Made by a program: the position numbers and the translations under genes
Shown: piece after piece, positions 36,035-46,603 of the stretch
How positions within the stretch are numbered: position 1 is the first letter of the stretch
Layout of the letters: each line of letters starts with the position of its first letter
Notes under the pieces: generated by a model
Seen by the model: the letters and a program-made list of their open reading frames with translations, nothing else
Databases searched by the model: none
What the model was told of the DNA's origin: nothing
Assembly: GCA_014237855.1 (NCBI GenBank)
Contig: JABACD010000001.1
Coordinates: forward strand, 124,001-188,000
DNA length: 64,000 nt
Direction of reading: 5' to 3'
Source: Planctomycetota bacterium
GTDB taxonomy: Bacteria; Planctomycetota; UBA1135; GCA-002686595

Positions 36035-38550
36035 TGACCTTTCTCAATCCGGGCTACCTGCTCCTCCTGCTGGCACTGCCACTTGTGTGGCTCTTTCCCA
36101 GAGCACCTCGTGATCTTGGGCTACAGCTGCTGCGTACCCTCGTGCTCCTGATGCTGATCCTCGCGCTAGGTCGACCGACCGGCGTGCGTGCCGACGAGTC
36201 GGATCACCAGGTCTTCATTGTTGACCTCAGTGCAAGCGCAGGCGCAGGGGAAGCAGCGCAGCGTCTCGAGTGGATCGGCGAAGTCGCTCGCTCCCTCCCC
36301 AGGGAGAGCCTGTCCACCCTGGTGACCTTTGGTGCGGAGGAACAGGCACTTGGTGATGACCTGCGAGATGCCTTCCAGGCCGTCTTCAGGATCCCTGCCG
36401 GAGACGACGCGTCTCCCATTGCCGACACCATCGCACTCGCCGCCAGTCGAATTCCGCTGGGCTCACGTGGGGCGATCACGCTGGTCAGCGACGGCCTGGC
36501 GACCTCCCGCCGCTGGGGCCCTGTGATCCTCCAGGTCGAGCAAAGGGGTATACCCGTGCACACCGTGGAGCTCCCGGGAATTCGAGACGATGCTTTCCCA
36601 ATCCGCATCACCCCCCTCCAGTCTCTTCGCGTGGGGCACACGGCCAGCCTGCAGGTCGACCTGCACGGCCAGGCCAGGGCCTGCACCCTGCGACTGGATG
36701 GCCCCGACGGCGAACTCGTCAGGCGTGAGGATCTGGCGCTCCTTGGAGATACGAGCGTGGTGCTGGAGTTCGAGCCCAGCCGTTCCGGATTCCTCGAGCT
36801 CGAGCTGAGCCTCGAGGTGAACGAGGGCCGTAACGCCATCAAGAGTAATGACAGCCTGACCACTCTGGTCGCGGTGGACGAGGCCCGGCGTGGGCTGTAC
36901 CTCGGCGAGCGAATGACTGCAGGCCGTGAGCGCCTGGGCGAACTCATCGGCAGTGGATTCGTCCTGGACGCCTGGGACGGTGGAGAGCTCACGCGCCAGC
37001 AGCTAGCCGGCTACGACCTGTGCGTCCTCGATGACCTGCCTCGCGCTTCCATCGGCTCAGAATCCCTCGATGCTCTCTCGGCCGCAGTAGAGGAAGACGG
37101 ACTGGGGCTCTTTGCCAGTGGCGGCAAGGCAGCCTTCGGACCGGGTGGATATCACGAGAGCCCCGTTGCCGAGATCCTGCCCGTCGAGTTCGTCCAGAAG
37201 GAAGAGAAGCGCGATCCCAGTACGACCCTCGTCGTGATCATTGACACCTCCGGATCCATGGGCGGCAATCGCGTCCAGCTGGCCAAGGAGGTCGCACGCC
37301 TCGCCATTCGCCGACTCTTGCCCCACGACAAGGTCGGCCTGGTGGAGTTCTATGGCGCAAAGCGGTGGGCCGCGCCAATCCAACCGGCCTCGAATTCGAT
37401 CGAGATCGAGCGGGCCCTCAACCGCCTTGACGCGGGTGGTGGCACGGTGATCTTGCCCGCCATCGAAGAGGCCTTCTATGGCCTGAAGAACGTCCAGACT
37501 CGTTACAAGCACGTCCTCATCCTGACCGACGGAGGTGTCGAAACCGGCGCCTTCGAGCCCCTCTTGCGACGGATGGCCGCCGATGGGATCAACACCTCCA
37601 CCGTGTTGATCGGACCCGAGGCCCACTCCGAGTTCCTCGTCACACTCTCGAACTGGGGCAAGGGCCGCTTCTACTCGGTGCCGAATCGCTTCAATCTGCC
37701 CGAGATCCTGCTCAAGCAACCGGCGAGCTCGAAACTCCCCGCCTACCGTCCAGGAGTTCACCTGGTCGAGGCCCATGGTGGTACTGGCTGGTGGGGTGAG
37801 GTCAAACTCGCGGAGCTGCCCGACCTTGCCGGCTACGTGGAGACCCGGGAACGCCCGGGCGCACAGGTGCTGATCGAGACCGTCGATGGAGCCCACCCGA
37901 TTCTCGGAAGCTGGCGCTATGGACTTGGACGTGTGACTGCCTTCACCAGTGAGCCCACCGGCCCTGGTACAGAGCCATGGCGCGACTGGAACGACTTTGG
38001 AACCTGGATGGCTCGTGTCCTCGAGCGCACAGCTTCTGATCAACGTGAGCCCTTCCACTTTGAGCTGGAGAGGCGTGGCTTCGAGCTATCCGTCACCGCC
38101 CACCGTCGATACGAGTCCGCAGGCCAGCCACGTGCATTGGTCTTGAGGGATGACGGCGAACATCCGCTCGAGTTTCGCCAACGAGCTCCCGACCGCTTCG
38201 AGGCCACCCTCTACAGTGCTCCCGAGTTGCCCGTACGAGTGATCGCCGAGGGAGACAGTGGCACGAACACGGTTCGCACTCATCTGGCATCTCCCCCACT
38301 CGCGGACCTGGCCAGCGAGCAGCAGGTCGATCCTTCGCAGGCTCTCAACCTCGTGGCTCTGGCCGCCGCAACCGGCGGAGAGCATCGCTCTTTCGAGACA
38401 GGCGTTGGCCTCCAGCCAAGGACCAGCGACGCAGCGAGCCCCCTCACCACGCGCAAGTTCTGGCCGTGGTTTGCTCTGCTCGCTCTTGCGCTGTACCTGT
38501 CAGAGCTCTACTACCGACGCCGCCCTCTGCGGCCCATACAGAAACGATGA
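36034..38550 (+). CDS. BatB-like membrane protein with two VWA folds and an inserted amidotransferase-like domain
   Basis: 838 residues. Two N-terminal membrane helices (LLLLLALPLVWLFPRAP and LLRTLVLLMLILALGRP) precede a first VWA-like unit (VFIVDLSASAG, AITLVSDG; MIDAS DLSAS). A Rossmann-like insert (LYLGERMTAGRERLGELIGSG ... GLGLFASGGKAAFGPGGYHES) resembles the glutamine amidotransferase-like module of such proteins. A second VWA has an ideal MIDAS VVIIDTSGSMGG, GGGTVILPAI and LILTDGG. The C-terminus has one more membrane helix. It follows the BatA-like gene with TGATG and overlaps the giant TPR gene by ATGA. Confidence 0.85.
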   Translation: MTFLNPGYLLLLLALPLVWLFPRAPRDLGLQLLRTLVLLMLILALGRPTGVRADESDHQVFIVDLSASAGAGEAAQRLEWIGEVARSLPRESLSTLVTFGAEEQALGDDLRDAFQAVFRIPAGDDASPIADTIALAASRIPLGSRGAITLVSDGLATSRRWGPVILQVEQRGIPVHTVELPGIRDDAFPIRITPLQSLRVGHTASLQVDLHGQARACTLRLDGPDGELVRREDLALLGDTSVVLEFEPSRSGFLELELSLEVNEGRNAIKSNDSLTTLVAVDEARRGLYLGERMTAGRERLGELIGSGFVLDAWDGGELTRQQLAGYDLCVLDDLPRASIGSESLDALSAAVEEDGLGLFASGGKAAFGPGGYHESPVAEILPVEFVQKEEKRDPSTTLVVIIDTSGSMGGNRVQLAKEVARLAIRRLLPHDKVGLVEFYGAKRWAAPIQPASNSIEIERALNRLDAGGGTVILPAIEEAFYGLKNVQTRYKHVLILTDGGVETGAFEPLLRRMAADGINTSTVLIGPEAHSEFLVTLSNWGKGRFYSVPNRFNLPEILLKQPASSKLPAYRPGVHLVEAHGGTGWWGEVKLAELPDLAGYVETRERPGAQVLIETVDGAHPILGSWRYGLGRVTAFTSEPTGPGTEPWRDWNDFGTWMARVLERTASDQREPFHFELERRGFELSVTAHRRYESAGQPRALVLRDDGEHPLEFRQRAPDRFEATLYSAPELPVRVIAEGDSGTNTVRTHLASPPLADLASEQQVDPSQALNLVALAAATGGEHRSFETGVGLQPRTSDAASPLTTRKFWPWFALLALALYLSELYYRRRPLRPIQKR

Positions 38551-41500
38551 GAGCCCGGAGATCCATCACCCTGGCGCTGACCCTGCTGCTCTGGCAGGGG
38601 CTCCCCTGTGAGGCCGCTCAGCTGCAAGCGCCAGGCGACCAAGAGCCTGCTCAGCAGGTCCTCGATCCCGCCATCGCCGGCTCGCTGCGTGATGAGCTGC
38701 TCGACGTCTCGGCCATGTCGAGCGAGGCACTGTTCACCAGAACCATCGCCGCCCACGGCAAGATCGACCTCCTGCTCGCGGAGCTAGAACAGCTCCTGGA
38801 AGCTGAAGGGATTGATGAGGATGCCGTGCTGCACCTGCAGGGACTTCTGCTCCAGCGCAGGGGCGATCTAGCAGACTCTCTCCTGATCTACGACGAGCTA
38901 TGCGACCTCGGTGGCCGCGAGGAGGACTGGCTGCCCTCCACCGAGCATCTCCTGCAAAGGGCTCGCTTGCTCGACGCCCTGGGGAGAGTCGACGAGTCCG
39001 TCGAGAGCTGGGAAGCCCTCTTGAAGAGAACCGAGGACGAGGCTCTCAAGGACATGATCCTCTTTCGCCTCGCCCTCTTGAGGATGGAGAGCGACGATGA
39101 GCACACCGATGCCTTGGCCCAGTTTGCTGGCGAGGAAGGGCGAGACGCCGAGCTCCGAAATCGCGCCGCTGTGGTGCTTGGGTTGATCGACCATCCCGAA
39201 GACGCCATCGAGCTCTATGTCATCGACGAGACCCACGAGAAGCGGTTTCGACAGGAGATCAGGGTCGCCGAGTGGGCCTTGGCCGCCGAGAACTCAACCG
39301 TTGCCCAGGAGCATGCCTGGAAGGCGGTCTTCAACGCGAGGCTCACCCGTGACCGTCACTATGGCCTGACCATCTTGATCGAAGCTCATCGGCAGGACGA
39401 CTCTCTCGATGCACTCATCGACAGGTTTGCAGCCGAAGAAGAACTCGACAAGGTCACTCACAAGGCCTGGATTGCCCTGCTCAGGGAGCGCGAACGCTTC
39501 GACGAGGCGATCGAGCTCTTCCGCAGCTCCTCGGGGATTGACATCGAGAGCCGACGTCAGCTGCTTGAGATGTACCGAGAGGCGGGCAACGAGGAGGTCA
39601 TGTATGAGGTCTATCGCGACCTCATAGCGGAAGAGCCGCTCGTCGTCGAGTGGCGCGACGGGCTCTCTCGTGCCTACCTGGAGCGGGGTGATCGCCCCGC
39701 TGCCGAGGAGGTGTGGCGCAGCCTCATTGATGACCCGGGGAGCATCGATGTTCGAGTCCAGGCCGCGAATCGACTGATGGAGCTAGGCCTCGATGAGCTG
39801 GCAAGCGAGTGCGCAGAGAGCTGCATTGCTGAGGGCGTACAGACCTACGCTGCGCTGATCTTTCTCTTCGAGCTGTACAAGGATCGTGGGCAACTGGACC
39901 TGGCCGAAGCTGCGCTGATCCGCATGCATGAACGTGCGCCGCCAGGAGCAGCCGAGCGCTTCCAGCTCGCCGATGCCTGGGAGCAGCTTGACAGACAGGA
40001 AGAAGCGATTCGTGTGCTCGAAGGCTTGCGTGAGGCACGAGCTGAAGACAGCGGCGGAGAGGATCTCGAGATGCGCCTTGCATGGCTGTATTCAGAGATT
40101 GGAGAAGAGGAGATCGCCTTGGAGCGCTGGCTCGATCTGTGGAAGCGGATCAAATCCATTGCTCGACGACGATACGCCGAGGATCGCCTGATGACGGTTG
40201 CTTCCCGGCTGGGCTCTTTGGCGGACATAGCCATCGGCCTGGAACAGAAGCTGCTAGAGAGACGGGCAAACGATCGCGAGGCAGGACTGCTGGTACGCCT
40301 CTACACGAAGGTAGGCGACCCGGTGTCCGCCGCCGAGATCATCGACGAGTTCCTCGAGCAATCCGGCGGATCGGTGGTCGACTCGTTGCAAGAGAAGGCG
40401 CGGGTCTACATCTCCTGCAACGACTACTTCAACTACGAGGAGGTAGTACGCGAGCTGATCAAGGTCGACCCCGAGGCCGAAGGCGATTACCTGCGACAGC
40501 TTGCAATGAGTCAGCTAGAGCGCGGTAAACCCGACGAGGCCCGCGAGGTGCTCGAGCACCTCAAGGAGCTCGAAATGGGCACCGAGAGCGTGGAGTTCGA
40601 GGCCGGTGTCCTGGCACTGGCAGGCCTGCGCGAGGAGGCCATCGAGGCCTACCATCGTGGACTCGCTGCGAACCCAGGCCGCATCGAGAGCTTCCTCTTG
40701 ATGGCCAACCTCATGCGCGACATTGGCCAGACAGAGCGCGCAGTCGGGATGTTCCAGTACCTGGCAGAGACCGCGGAAAGAGATGATCTCTTCACCATCG
40801 CGATCGATGGCCTGCTCAACCTCGAAGCACCACGGCCTGTCCTGCAATGGGCTCGCCGAATCACCCTCGAGCGTCTCGCCGGCCGCCATGACAAGATGTA
40901 TCTCTACCAGCTGCTCTCCGATCTGGCAGAGCAAGTCGATGATCAAGAGGGAATGCTTCTAGCACTCGAAAACTCGCTCCCGATCTCTGGCGAGAGGCGC
41001 CCTTCAGTCCTGCGGGAGTTGATGGACATCTCCCGAGGCACCAGCCGCTCACCCTTTTCCATATCATCGAGCGAGGGACAGCCGGAGAAGCATCTCGCCT
41101 ATGGGCGACGACTGATCGGTCTCGCAGAAGTAGTTCCACCCCAGGTCTATCTCGACCTGGGTGAGGCCTTCCTGAAGCAGGACGACGCAGCCAACGCAAG
41201 GAAGACATTCGCGCTCGCCAGCGACCTGCCTGACTACCCAAACTTTCAGCGGCAAGCCGCAGGCCTCTTTGATTCAGCAGGGTTCCGTGAAACAGCCCTT
41301 TCGGTCTACAAGCGGGTACTTGTTGCACGCTCGAGCGATGTGGGTCTGATGCTCAAGGTCGGTGAGCTGGAGGAGCACGCGGGCCGCGATCAAGTTGCCG
41401 CCGAACTCTACACTCGCGCCCTCGAGCTTCTATTCACGCGCCAACCCCTATCAACCCTCGACGAGAAGGAAGAGTCCCGACAGACCTCCTTCTTTGACTT

Positions 41501-44500
41501 CTACGGCGCTCGCAACATTGACGACTTCGACAAGCACTACGAGAGGCTTCTGAAGAACCTGCTGATCGTTCGCAGCGAAGACGACACCCTTGAGTCCTTG
41601 ATGGATGCACAGGTCGCGGCAATCGATAGCGACATTGATCAGCTCCTGGCCGATCGAAGCCTCGCCGACCAGGCACCAGGAAAGGGACAGGACGAAAGGC
41701 ACGTGACACTAGGGCAGCACCCTCGTATCCGCTCACGAGCCAGCTTCTATCGACGACTTGCCATTGCCTACGACCGGCCCGAACTCGCTGACGCCCTCGA
41801 CCTGCGCTTGCTCGAGGCCTTTCCCGAGGACAAGGGGCTGCTCGAAGAGCTGTGCCAGGCTCGTGTCAGCTGGTCCCTCTACGGCTCGATTCGAACGCTG
41901 CTCGATCATGCGCCAAACCCACAAAAGGAACGCGACAAGCTGCGCTTCTTGGTGGGAGAGGGCCTGGATGAGCGCTCCGCCCGACGACTGCCTCTCAGCC
42001 AGACCGTCGGCCTCTTCCTGCCCATGCTGGTCGGTGGACGAAACGAGGAGACCGGCACTCTGATCAGGCGCACCGACTTCGCCCAGGTCGCGAAAGAAGA
42101 GCTGGGCTCGATCGAGCCCCTGTTCTCGGCAGGCATCTACATGGCGGATCCGGACCTGACCCTTCTGGTTGCTCGCGAGTGGATTCGTCTGTACGTCAAA
42201 TATCGGGTCAACCTCTACATGGTCAGGCCAGTCCTTCAAAGGTGTCGCGGTGCACTCGAGGAAGAGAGCTACCGCAATCTCTGCCTGTCCTTCACTGATC
42301 AGGTGCTGGAGAATCCCGAGGAACTCTCCAGCTACCTCCCTCTCTTTCCAGAGCTTCAGAAGGAGTTCGAGGAGACCCTGATCTCCGAGGACCAGGTTCT
42401 CGAGCTCCTCGATGACTACGCAGATAGTGGCTGGGGCTTTGGCATTTCTCCCGTGATCAGCCTCCTGCCACCCGAGAGCCAAGGGGGAGCGCTACGCACG
42501 GTCTGGTCCAAGCTCAAGCCTTCCACTCGGCCCCACTTCCTGATCAGCCTCGTGAGCGACTCAGAGGAAGAGCTTGGAGACGCCGTATCGAGCTTCATCG
42601 AGCAGAACTTCCCGGAGAGCCTGAGTGAAGTGGATGAGATCCCCTACTACAGGATCTCTGAGATCGGAGAGAGCGTGGAGAACCACTCGCTGTGTCTCTC
42701 CATGCTCGACCTGTTGATCGACCGCCAGCCCACCTCCTGGACTGCCAAGGCTGGACGAGCAGCCCAACTCAAGGCGCTCGGCAGGACAGATGAAGCCCTC
42801 GAGCAAGCGTTGGAGGTCTTCGTCGGGCTCCTCGACAATGACCTGAGCGAGTACCAGGACCGAAGAGCCCGTGACAGCTCCATCGATCCTTTCCTTCCCG
42901 AGAGGATAGATGCCTTTGTTGCCGCGCTTCAGGAGGTCATAGACGAGCGGGGTAACAGCCCCGAACTTGCAGGAAAGCACATCGATCTTCTCAGCAAGGC
43001 GTCGAATTCGGATGCCATGCGGGAGTTGCTGGTCAAGGCATCCGAAGAGTTCCCCGAGAACAAGGAGCTCCTCACCAAACGCATCAGCCTGGCTCGAAGG
43101 GAGGAGAGGAGGATCGACGAGATCTCCCTTCTCCAAAGGCTGGCAGAACTCGACGAGGATTCTCTCTCCAAGCTACATCGAACCTGGGTCCGCCTCGTTC
43201 ATCCGGTAAACACACTGGCCATCAAGGAACGCTTGATGGAAAAAGAGAGCGAGGATTCAGCGAAGGCCGAGCCTCTTCAAGGTCTCACTTCACTCAAGGG
43301 CTTGTCCCCGATCCGCCCCGTGGTCTCGACCAAGCCTGATAGTGGTAGGCAGGCGAAGGATGATCGGCCCACCGTGCAGAAGATCAAGGAGGCGATCGCG
43401 GACGAGGACCTGGAGCTTGCTCGCATGACCTTTCGACGCATCTGGCGCAAGTTTCCCAAGGGGGAACAAGGAAGCAGCCGTTCGATGATCCTCATGCTGC
43501 GCTACGGGCAGAACCTTCCGACCCTGGGCTGGCCGGAGGACAAGACAGACGGGGCGGATGAGCAGGAGGAAGAGGTTGATCGAGGTGGCCTCGACGACTG
43601 GTCCGACGAGGAGCCCGAGAAAGCGCAGCTGGCACGCAGCGCGTACGAGGTCCTTGCTCAGTACCAGTTTGGAGCGGACGAACTGAGGAGGTTGATCCGC
43701 TCCAAGCTCCCTCACGAGCTGGACTCCCTTCGAATCATGTTCAGAGGCTTGCTAGCTGCCCGTATCGAGGAGGAAGGAACAGAGGGTACCCTTGAGGCTC
43801 TCCTGGACTCCGTCTCATCGGGAAGTGCTGGCAAGGCCAAGACAACCATGTTGCTGACCATGCTAGATGAGTACCCCGAGCTTGGGTCGCCAGGCACTCA
43901 TGCTGTGCTTGGAGAGATTGCCCGGTCCTTACGACCTACCGACGTCGGACCAATTCGATCCCTGGCACGAGTGAGTGCCCGGCAGGGCAGAGCCGAAGAA
44001 GCAAGTCGGCTCTACCGCTGGTGCGCCACTCGAACCAGTACTGCGGGCTTCGACTACTTCGGAACCGGGCCAACAGTTTCGGCCTACGCGCTTGTCAAGG
44101 AGGCCAAGGAGCAGCTGGACGGTGAGGAACTCCTGGAGGTGATCGACTCGATCATTCAGTTCGCGGACCCCGGTGACTACTACTGGGCCAGAGAGGGCTT
44201 CGAGCTCCTGATACTCGAGACGTTCATGGAGCTGATGGAGCCTGCGGAGGCCCTCGAACGCTGCAGTGAGATCCTGGAAAACTCCACAGACTTCTCGAAA
44301 GGGCTCCGGCGTAGGACTGCGCTGAGGAGTGCGGTGCTCCTGGCACAGAACAACAAGCTCGAGGAAGCGATTCGGAATCTTGAGTATGGCATCTGCTCCC
44401 TCAGCGACGAGGTGATCACGAGCAAGTACATGAGATGGTCCAGACCATCACTACCAGGTAACTGGAGTAGCGCAGACTTTCGACGACTCTTCCCCCTTGA

Positions 44501-45074
44501 CCACTCAGAGTTCAAGGACCCCCTCGCGTGGTATCTGGCTGTGGCAGACGCGCTGGAACTCTGGCTGGACGAGGAGCGGATAAAGACGAGTCAGGCGACC
44601 AAGGCCATGGTCCTGCTTAGCCTTCGACTGAACGGGCTGGGTGAGACTGAGCGAGCTCACGGGATCCTGCAGGGGCTTGCGGAGCGATCCGACGTGAACA
44701 ACAGCCTGAAGCTATGGGTAGCTGACGCTGCACGTCAGCTGGGTGATGGCGAGCTCGCAAATCAGATCGAGCGCAGGCAGTTCAGCGAGGGGAGCCTTCA
44801 CCTCGAGCGAATCCACGAGCTGATCTCTCGCGAGATGGAGACGCAGGGCCCCGAGGCTGCGCTCCTGCTAGGAGAGCAGGCGATCGAGTACACACTTCAC
44901 GAGAAGCTTCTCGAGGTCCTGGTCATGATCGCGCAGACGACGGGCGACGAGCAGGTCATCGAGCGCTGGCAAGGGCTAAGTGCAACAGCTGAAGCTGCCC
45001 GCGCCCGCCTCGAGGAAATCGCGGAAGAAGAGAAACGCCAGGCCGAGCGAGAGGCTGAGGCTGCGAAGAAGTAA
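38547..45074 (+). CDS. Giant secreted TPR-repeat protein (2175 residues)
   Basis: The ATG at 38547 overlaps the preceding stop. A signal peptide (LALTLLLWQGLPCEAAQ) is followed by almost 2100 residues of alpha-helical repeats. TPR/Sel1-like units are clear in several places, e.g. ALGRVDESVESWEALLKRTEDEAL, AYLERGDRPAAEEVWRSLI, LGETERAHGILQGLAERSD and EALEQALEVFVGLL. A charged region near residue 1620-1690 (EDKTDGADEQEEEVDRGG) divides it. The last 20 residues are a Glu/Lys/Arg-rich helix. No catalytic domain is visible. As the terminal gene of a MoxR/VWA operon it takes the place that the much smaller TPR protein BatE has in Bat operons; the role of an extracytoplasmic scaffold is inferred. Confidence 0.8.
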   Translation: MRARRSITLALTLLLWQGLPCEAAQLQAPGDQEPAQQVLDPAIAGSLRDELLDVSAMSSEALFTRTIAAHGKIDLLLAELEQLLEAEGIDEDAVLHLQGLLLQRRGDLADSLLIYDELCDLGGREEDWLPSTEHLLQRARLLDALGRVDESVESWEALLKRTEDEALKDMILFRLALLRMESDDEHTDALAQFAGEEGRDAELRNRAAVVLGLIDHPEDAIELYVIDETHEKRFRQEIRVAEWALAAENSTVAQEHAWKAVFNARLTRDRHYGLTILIEAHRQDDSLDALIDRFAAEEELDKVTHKAWIALLRERERFDEAIELFRSSSGIDIESRRQLLEMYREAGNEEVMYEVYRDLIAEEPLVVEWRDGLSRAYLERGDRPAAEEVWRSLIDDPGSIDVRVQAANRLMELGLDELASECAESCIAEGVQTYAALIFLFELYKDRGQLDLAEAALIRMHERAPPGAAERFQLADAWEQLDRQEEAIRVLEGLREARAEDSGGEDLEMRLAWLYSEIGEEEIALERWLDLWKRIKSIARRRYAEDRLMTVASRLGSLADIAIGLEQKLLERRANDREAGLLVRLYTKVGDPVSAAEIIDEFLEQSGGSVVDSLQEKARVYISCNDYFNYEEVVRELIKVDPEAEGDYLRQLAMSQLERGKPDEAREVLEHLKELEMGTESVEFEAGVLALAGLREEAIEAYHRGLAANPGRIESFLLMANLMRDIGQTERAVGMFQYLAETAERDDLFTIAIDGLLNLEAPRPVLQWARRITLERLAGRHDKMYLYQLLSDLAEQVDDQEGMLLALENSLPISGERRPSVLRELMDISRGTSRSPFSISSSEGQPEKHLAYGRRLIGLAEVVPPQVYLDLGEAFLKQDDAANARKTFALASDLPDYPNFQRQAAGLFDSAGFRETALSVYKRVLVARSSDVGLMLKVGELEEHAGRDQVAAELYTRALELLFTRQPLSTLDEKEESRQTSFFDFYGARNIDDFDKHYERLLKNLLIVRSEDDTLESLMDAQVAAIDSDIDQLLADRSLADQAPGKGQDERHVTLGQHPRIRSRASFYRRLAIAYDRPELADALDLRLLEAFPEDKGLLEELCQARVSWSLYGSIRTLLDHAPNPQKERDKLRFLVGEGLDERSARRLPLSQTVGLFLPMLVGGRNEETGTLIRRTDFAQVAKEELGSIEPLFSAGIYMADPDLTLLVAREWIRLYVKYRVNLYMVRPVLQRCRGALEEESYRNLCLSFTDQVLENPEELSSYLPLFPELQKEFEETLISEDQVLELLDDYADSGWGFGISPVISLLPPESQGGALRTVWSKLKPSTRPHFLISLVSDSEEELGDAVSSFIEQNFPESLSEVDEIPYYRISEIGESVENHSLCLSMLDLLIDRQPTSWTAKAGRAAQLKALGRTDEALEQALEVFVGLLDNDLSEYQDRRARDSSIDPFLPERIDAFVAALQEVIDERGNSPELAGKHIDLLSKASNSDAMRELLVKASEEFPENKELLTKRISLARREERRIDEISLLQRLAELDEDSLSKLHRTWVRLVHPVNTLAIKERLMEKESEDSAKAEPLQGLTSLKGLSPIRPVVSTKPDSGRQAKDDRPTVQKIKEAIADEDLELARMTFRRIWRKFPKGEQGSSRSMILMLRYGQNLPTLGWPEDKTDGADEQEEEVDRGGLDDWSDEEPEKAQLARSAYEVLAQYQFGADELRRLIRSKLPHELDSLRIMFRGLLAARIEEEGTEGTLEALLDSVSSGSAGKAKTTMLLTMLDEYPELGSPGTHAVLGEIARSLRPTDVGPIRSLARVSARQGRAEEASRLYRWCATRTSTAGFDYFGTGPTVSAYALVKEAKEQLDGEELLEVIDSIIQFADPGDYYWAREGFELLILETFMELMEPAEALERCSEILENSTDFSKGLRRRTALRSAVLLAQNNKLEEAIRNLEYGICSLSDEVITSKYMRWSRPSLPGNWSSADFRRLFPLDHSEFKDPLAWYLAVADALELWLDEERIKTSQATKAMVLLSLRLNGLGETERAHGILQGLAERSDVNNSLKLWVADAARQLGDGELANQIERRQFSEGSLHLERIHELISREMETQGPEAALLLGEQAIEYTLHEKLLEVLVMIAQTTGDEQVIERWQGLSATAEAARARLEEIAEEEKRQAEREAEAAKK

Positions 45075-45163
45075 CGAGCGTCTCCCAGGCCAGCCCAGAG
45101 GTCAGGACAAGCCAGCACCTTCTCGGTCGAGAGCTCCTCAGGCGATGGACCAGCAGGCTTCAG

Positions 45164-46489
45164 CTAGAGTAGGTCCTGCGGGGGAACACCGCGCCACTGG
45201 CTGAACTCACGCGGATCCCGGCTGGTGATCGCCGCGGGAATCCTGGTCAGGAGTTCTTGCCAGCGTCGCTCATCGAGGGCTTCGATGAAGCGCGCAAGTT
45301 CATCCGCCCCAGATCGAGCAGGCAGGTACCTCCTGTACATCAGCACAACCTTCTTCAACATCGCCAGGTACGGCTGGATATCCGTCGTTGTCGACAGTGC
45401 CTCGGAGTCAAACCATGCGACAGGAACCCGCACGATGGCAGCCGGATCGTCAGGACGCAGCTGCTGGGTTCTCAACATCAGCTCGATATCAAACGCGAAC
45501 TGTCTCTCGATCAGGTCCTCCAGGATCTGGGGAATGATGTGAGCAGCGAAGGCCTTGAAACCGCATTGAGTGTCAGTGATCGCACCGAGCGGCTCGAGCA
45601 AGCCCTTCCAAAGATAGATGAAGAGCTTGCCGCGGTCGTTGCGGGCACCGCCTTTGATCACGACCGATCCCTGGTGCCGGCGAGACGCTATAGCTGCCAG
45701 GCTCCCGTCAAGCACCGGGGCTGCCAGCAGTCCACACTGGCCCAGATGGGTCGAGAGATCTGCGTCCGTGTAGATGATCACGTGCCCCTCTCGGCTGTTG
45801 CGCGCCGCTTCCCACATGCCGAGGACAACCGAACCACCCTTGCGACTCTCATCCGTGGTCTTCAGGCCGGCCACGGCTGGATGTCCAGCCTCGATCGCAT
45901 CCGCGAGCTTGAGGACACGGACCCTGGCACCCCGCGGCCCGAGGAGTCGAGCTTTCTCGATGAGCAGATCTCCGCTCGAGAAGGGGCAACCGTCATCCAC
46001 CACGATCAGCTCGAAGTCCGCCCTTGAGCTGCCAGCCAGTAACCACTCGAGCTGTGAGAGCTTTCGCTGCAAGAAGTCCTCTCCGTGAGGATGCTCACTG
46101 GAGGTGAGCAGACGTTCGTGCTCCTTGTAGACCGCGAAGACGACCGACAGAAACAGCGGACCCTCCTGTGCAAGCACCAGGGCACGTGATCGAGCCAGCT
46201 TGACCGCGAGGTGCAGCACCAGCGGGAAATCGTCGCGATTGGCTGCCAGCTCCAGCTCCAGAGCCTCCAGCTGAACTGGTGTGGCGAACTGCCTTGCCAG
46301 ACACTCGGCCAGATCTCGAACAGAGTCCTGGTCATCGACGGAGGTCAGGCCAAAGGGCACCCCCGCGATGGGCGCGAAGTGCGCCCCCAGGATCCCAGCT
46401 GTCAGGGGTCCTGCGATCGTGGACAGCTCGGCCACGAGCTTCGAGGTCTGGCTCATGCCCAACAGAGTACGAAGGTCGAGCGCGTCCAT
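45164..46489 (-). CDS. Glycosyltransferase family 2 protein with N-terminal helical extension
   Basis: 441 residues. The GT-A domain begins near residue 112 (FLSVVFAVYKEHERLL) and continues with ELIVVDDGCPFSSGD, the metal-binding YTDADLS, and ITDTQCGFKAF, the arrangement of polyprenyl- or glucosyl-transferases with an acceptor-side CGFKAF motif. The first 110 residues are helical and not part of the usual fold. A nucleotide-sugar donor is assumed; the substrate is unknown. No membrane segment is apparent. Divergent from the SGNH hydrolase at 46604. Confidence 0.8.
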   Translation of the reverse strand: MDALDLRTLLGMSQTSKLVAELSTIAGPLTAGILGAHFAPIAGVPFGLTSVDDQDSVRDLAECLARQFATPVQLEALELELAANRDDFPLVLHLAVKLARSRALVLAQEGPLFLSVVFAVYKEHERLLTSSEHPHGEDFLQRKLSQLEWLLAGSSRADFELIVVDDGCPFSSGDLLIEKARLLGPRGARVRVLKLADAIEAGHPAVAGLKTTDESRKGGSVVLGMWEAARNSREGHVIIYTDADLSTHLGQCGLLAAPVLDGSLAAIASRRHQGSVVIKGGARNDRGKLFIYLWKGLLEPLGAITDTQCGFKAFAAHIIPQILEDLIERQFAFDIELMLRTQQLRPDDPAAIVRVPVAWFDSEALSTTTDIQPYLAMLKKVVLMYRRYLPARSGADELARFIEALDERRWQELLTRIPAAITSRDPREFSQWRGVPPQDLL

Positions 46490-46603
46490 GAATCCTGCCC
46501 TCGCGAGGATTGCCAGTGGCTGGACCGGGGAGCCGGGATCGGTCCTTGCAGTTCCAGCACTCTACCCGTGCCCCGCCGGCCCTGCTGGAGCAGAATCTCC
46601 CCC

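Noticed and set aside
37057..38058. 333-codon minus-strand frame over the BatB-like gene
   Set aside because: Antisense shadow; the plus strand holds an intact VWA MIDAS.
46211..46603. N-terminal extension of the SGNH hydrolase frame
   Set aside because: It runs antisense through the neighbouring glycosyltransferase; the ATG at 46604 begins the membrane anchor.
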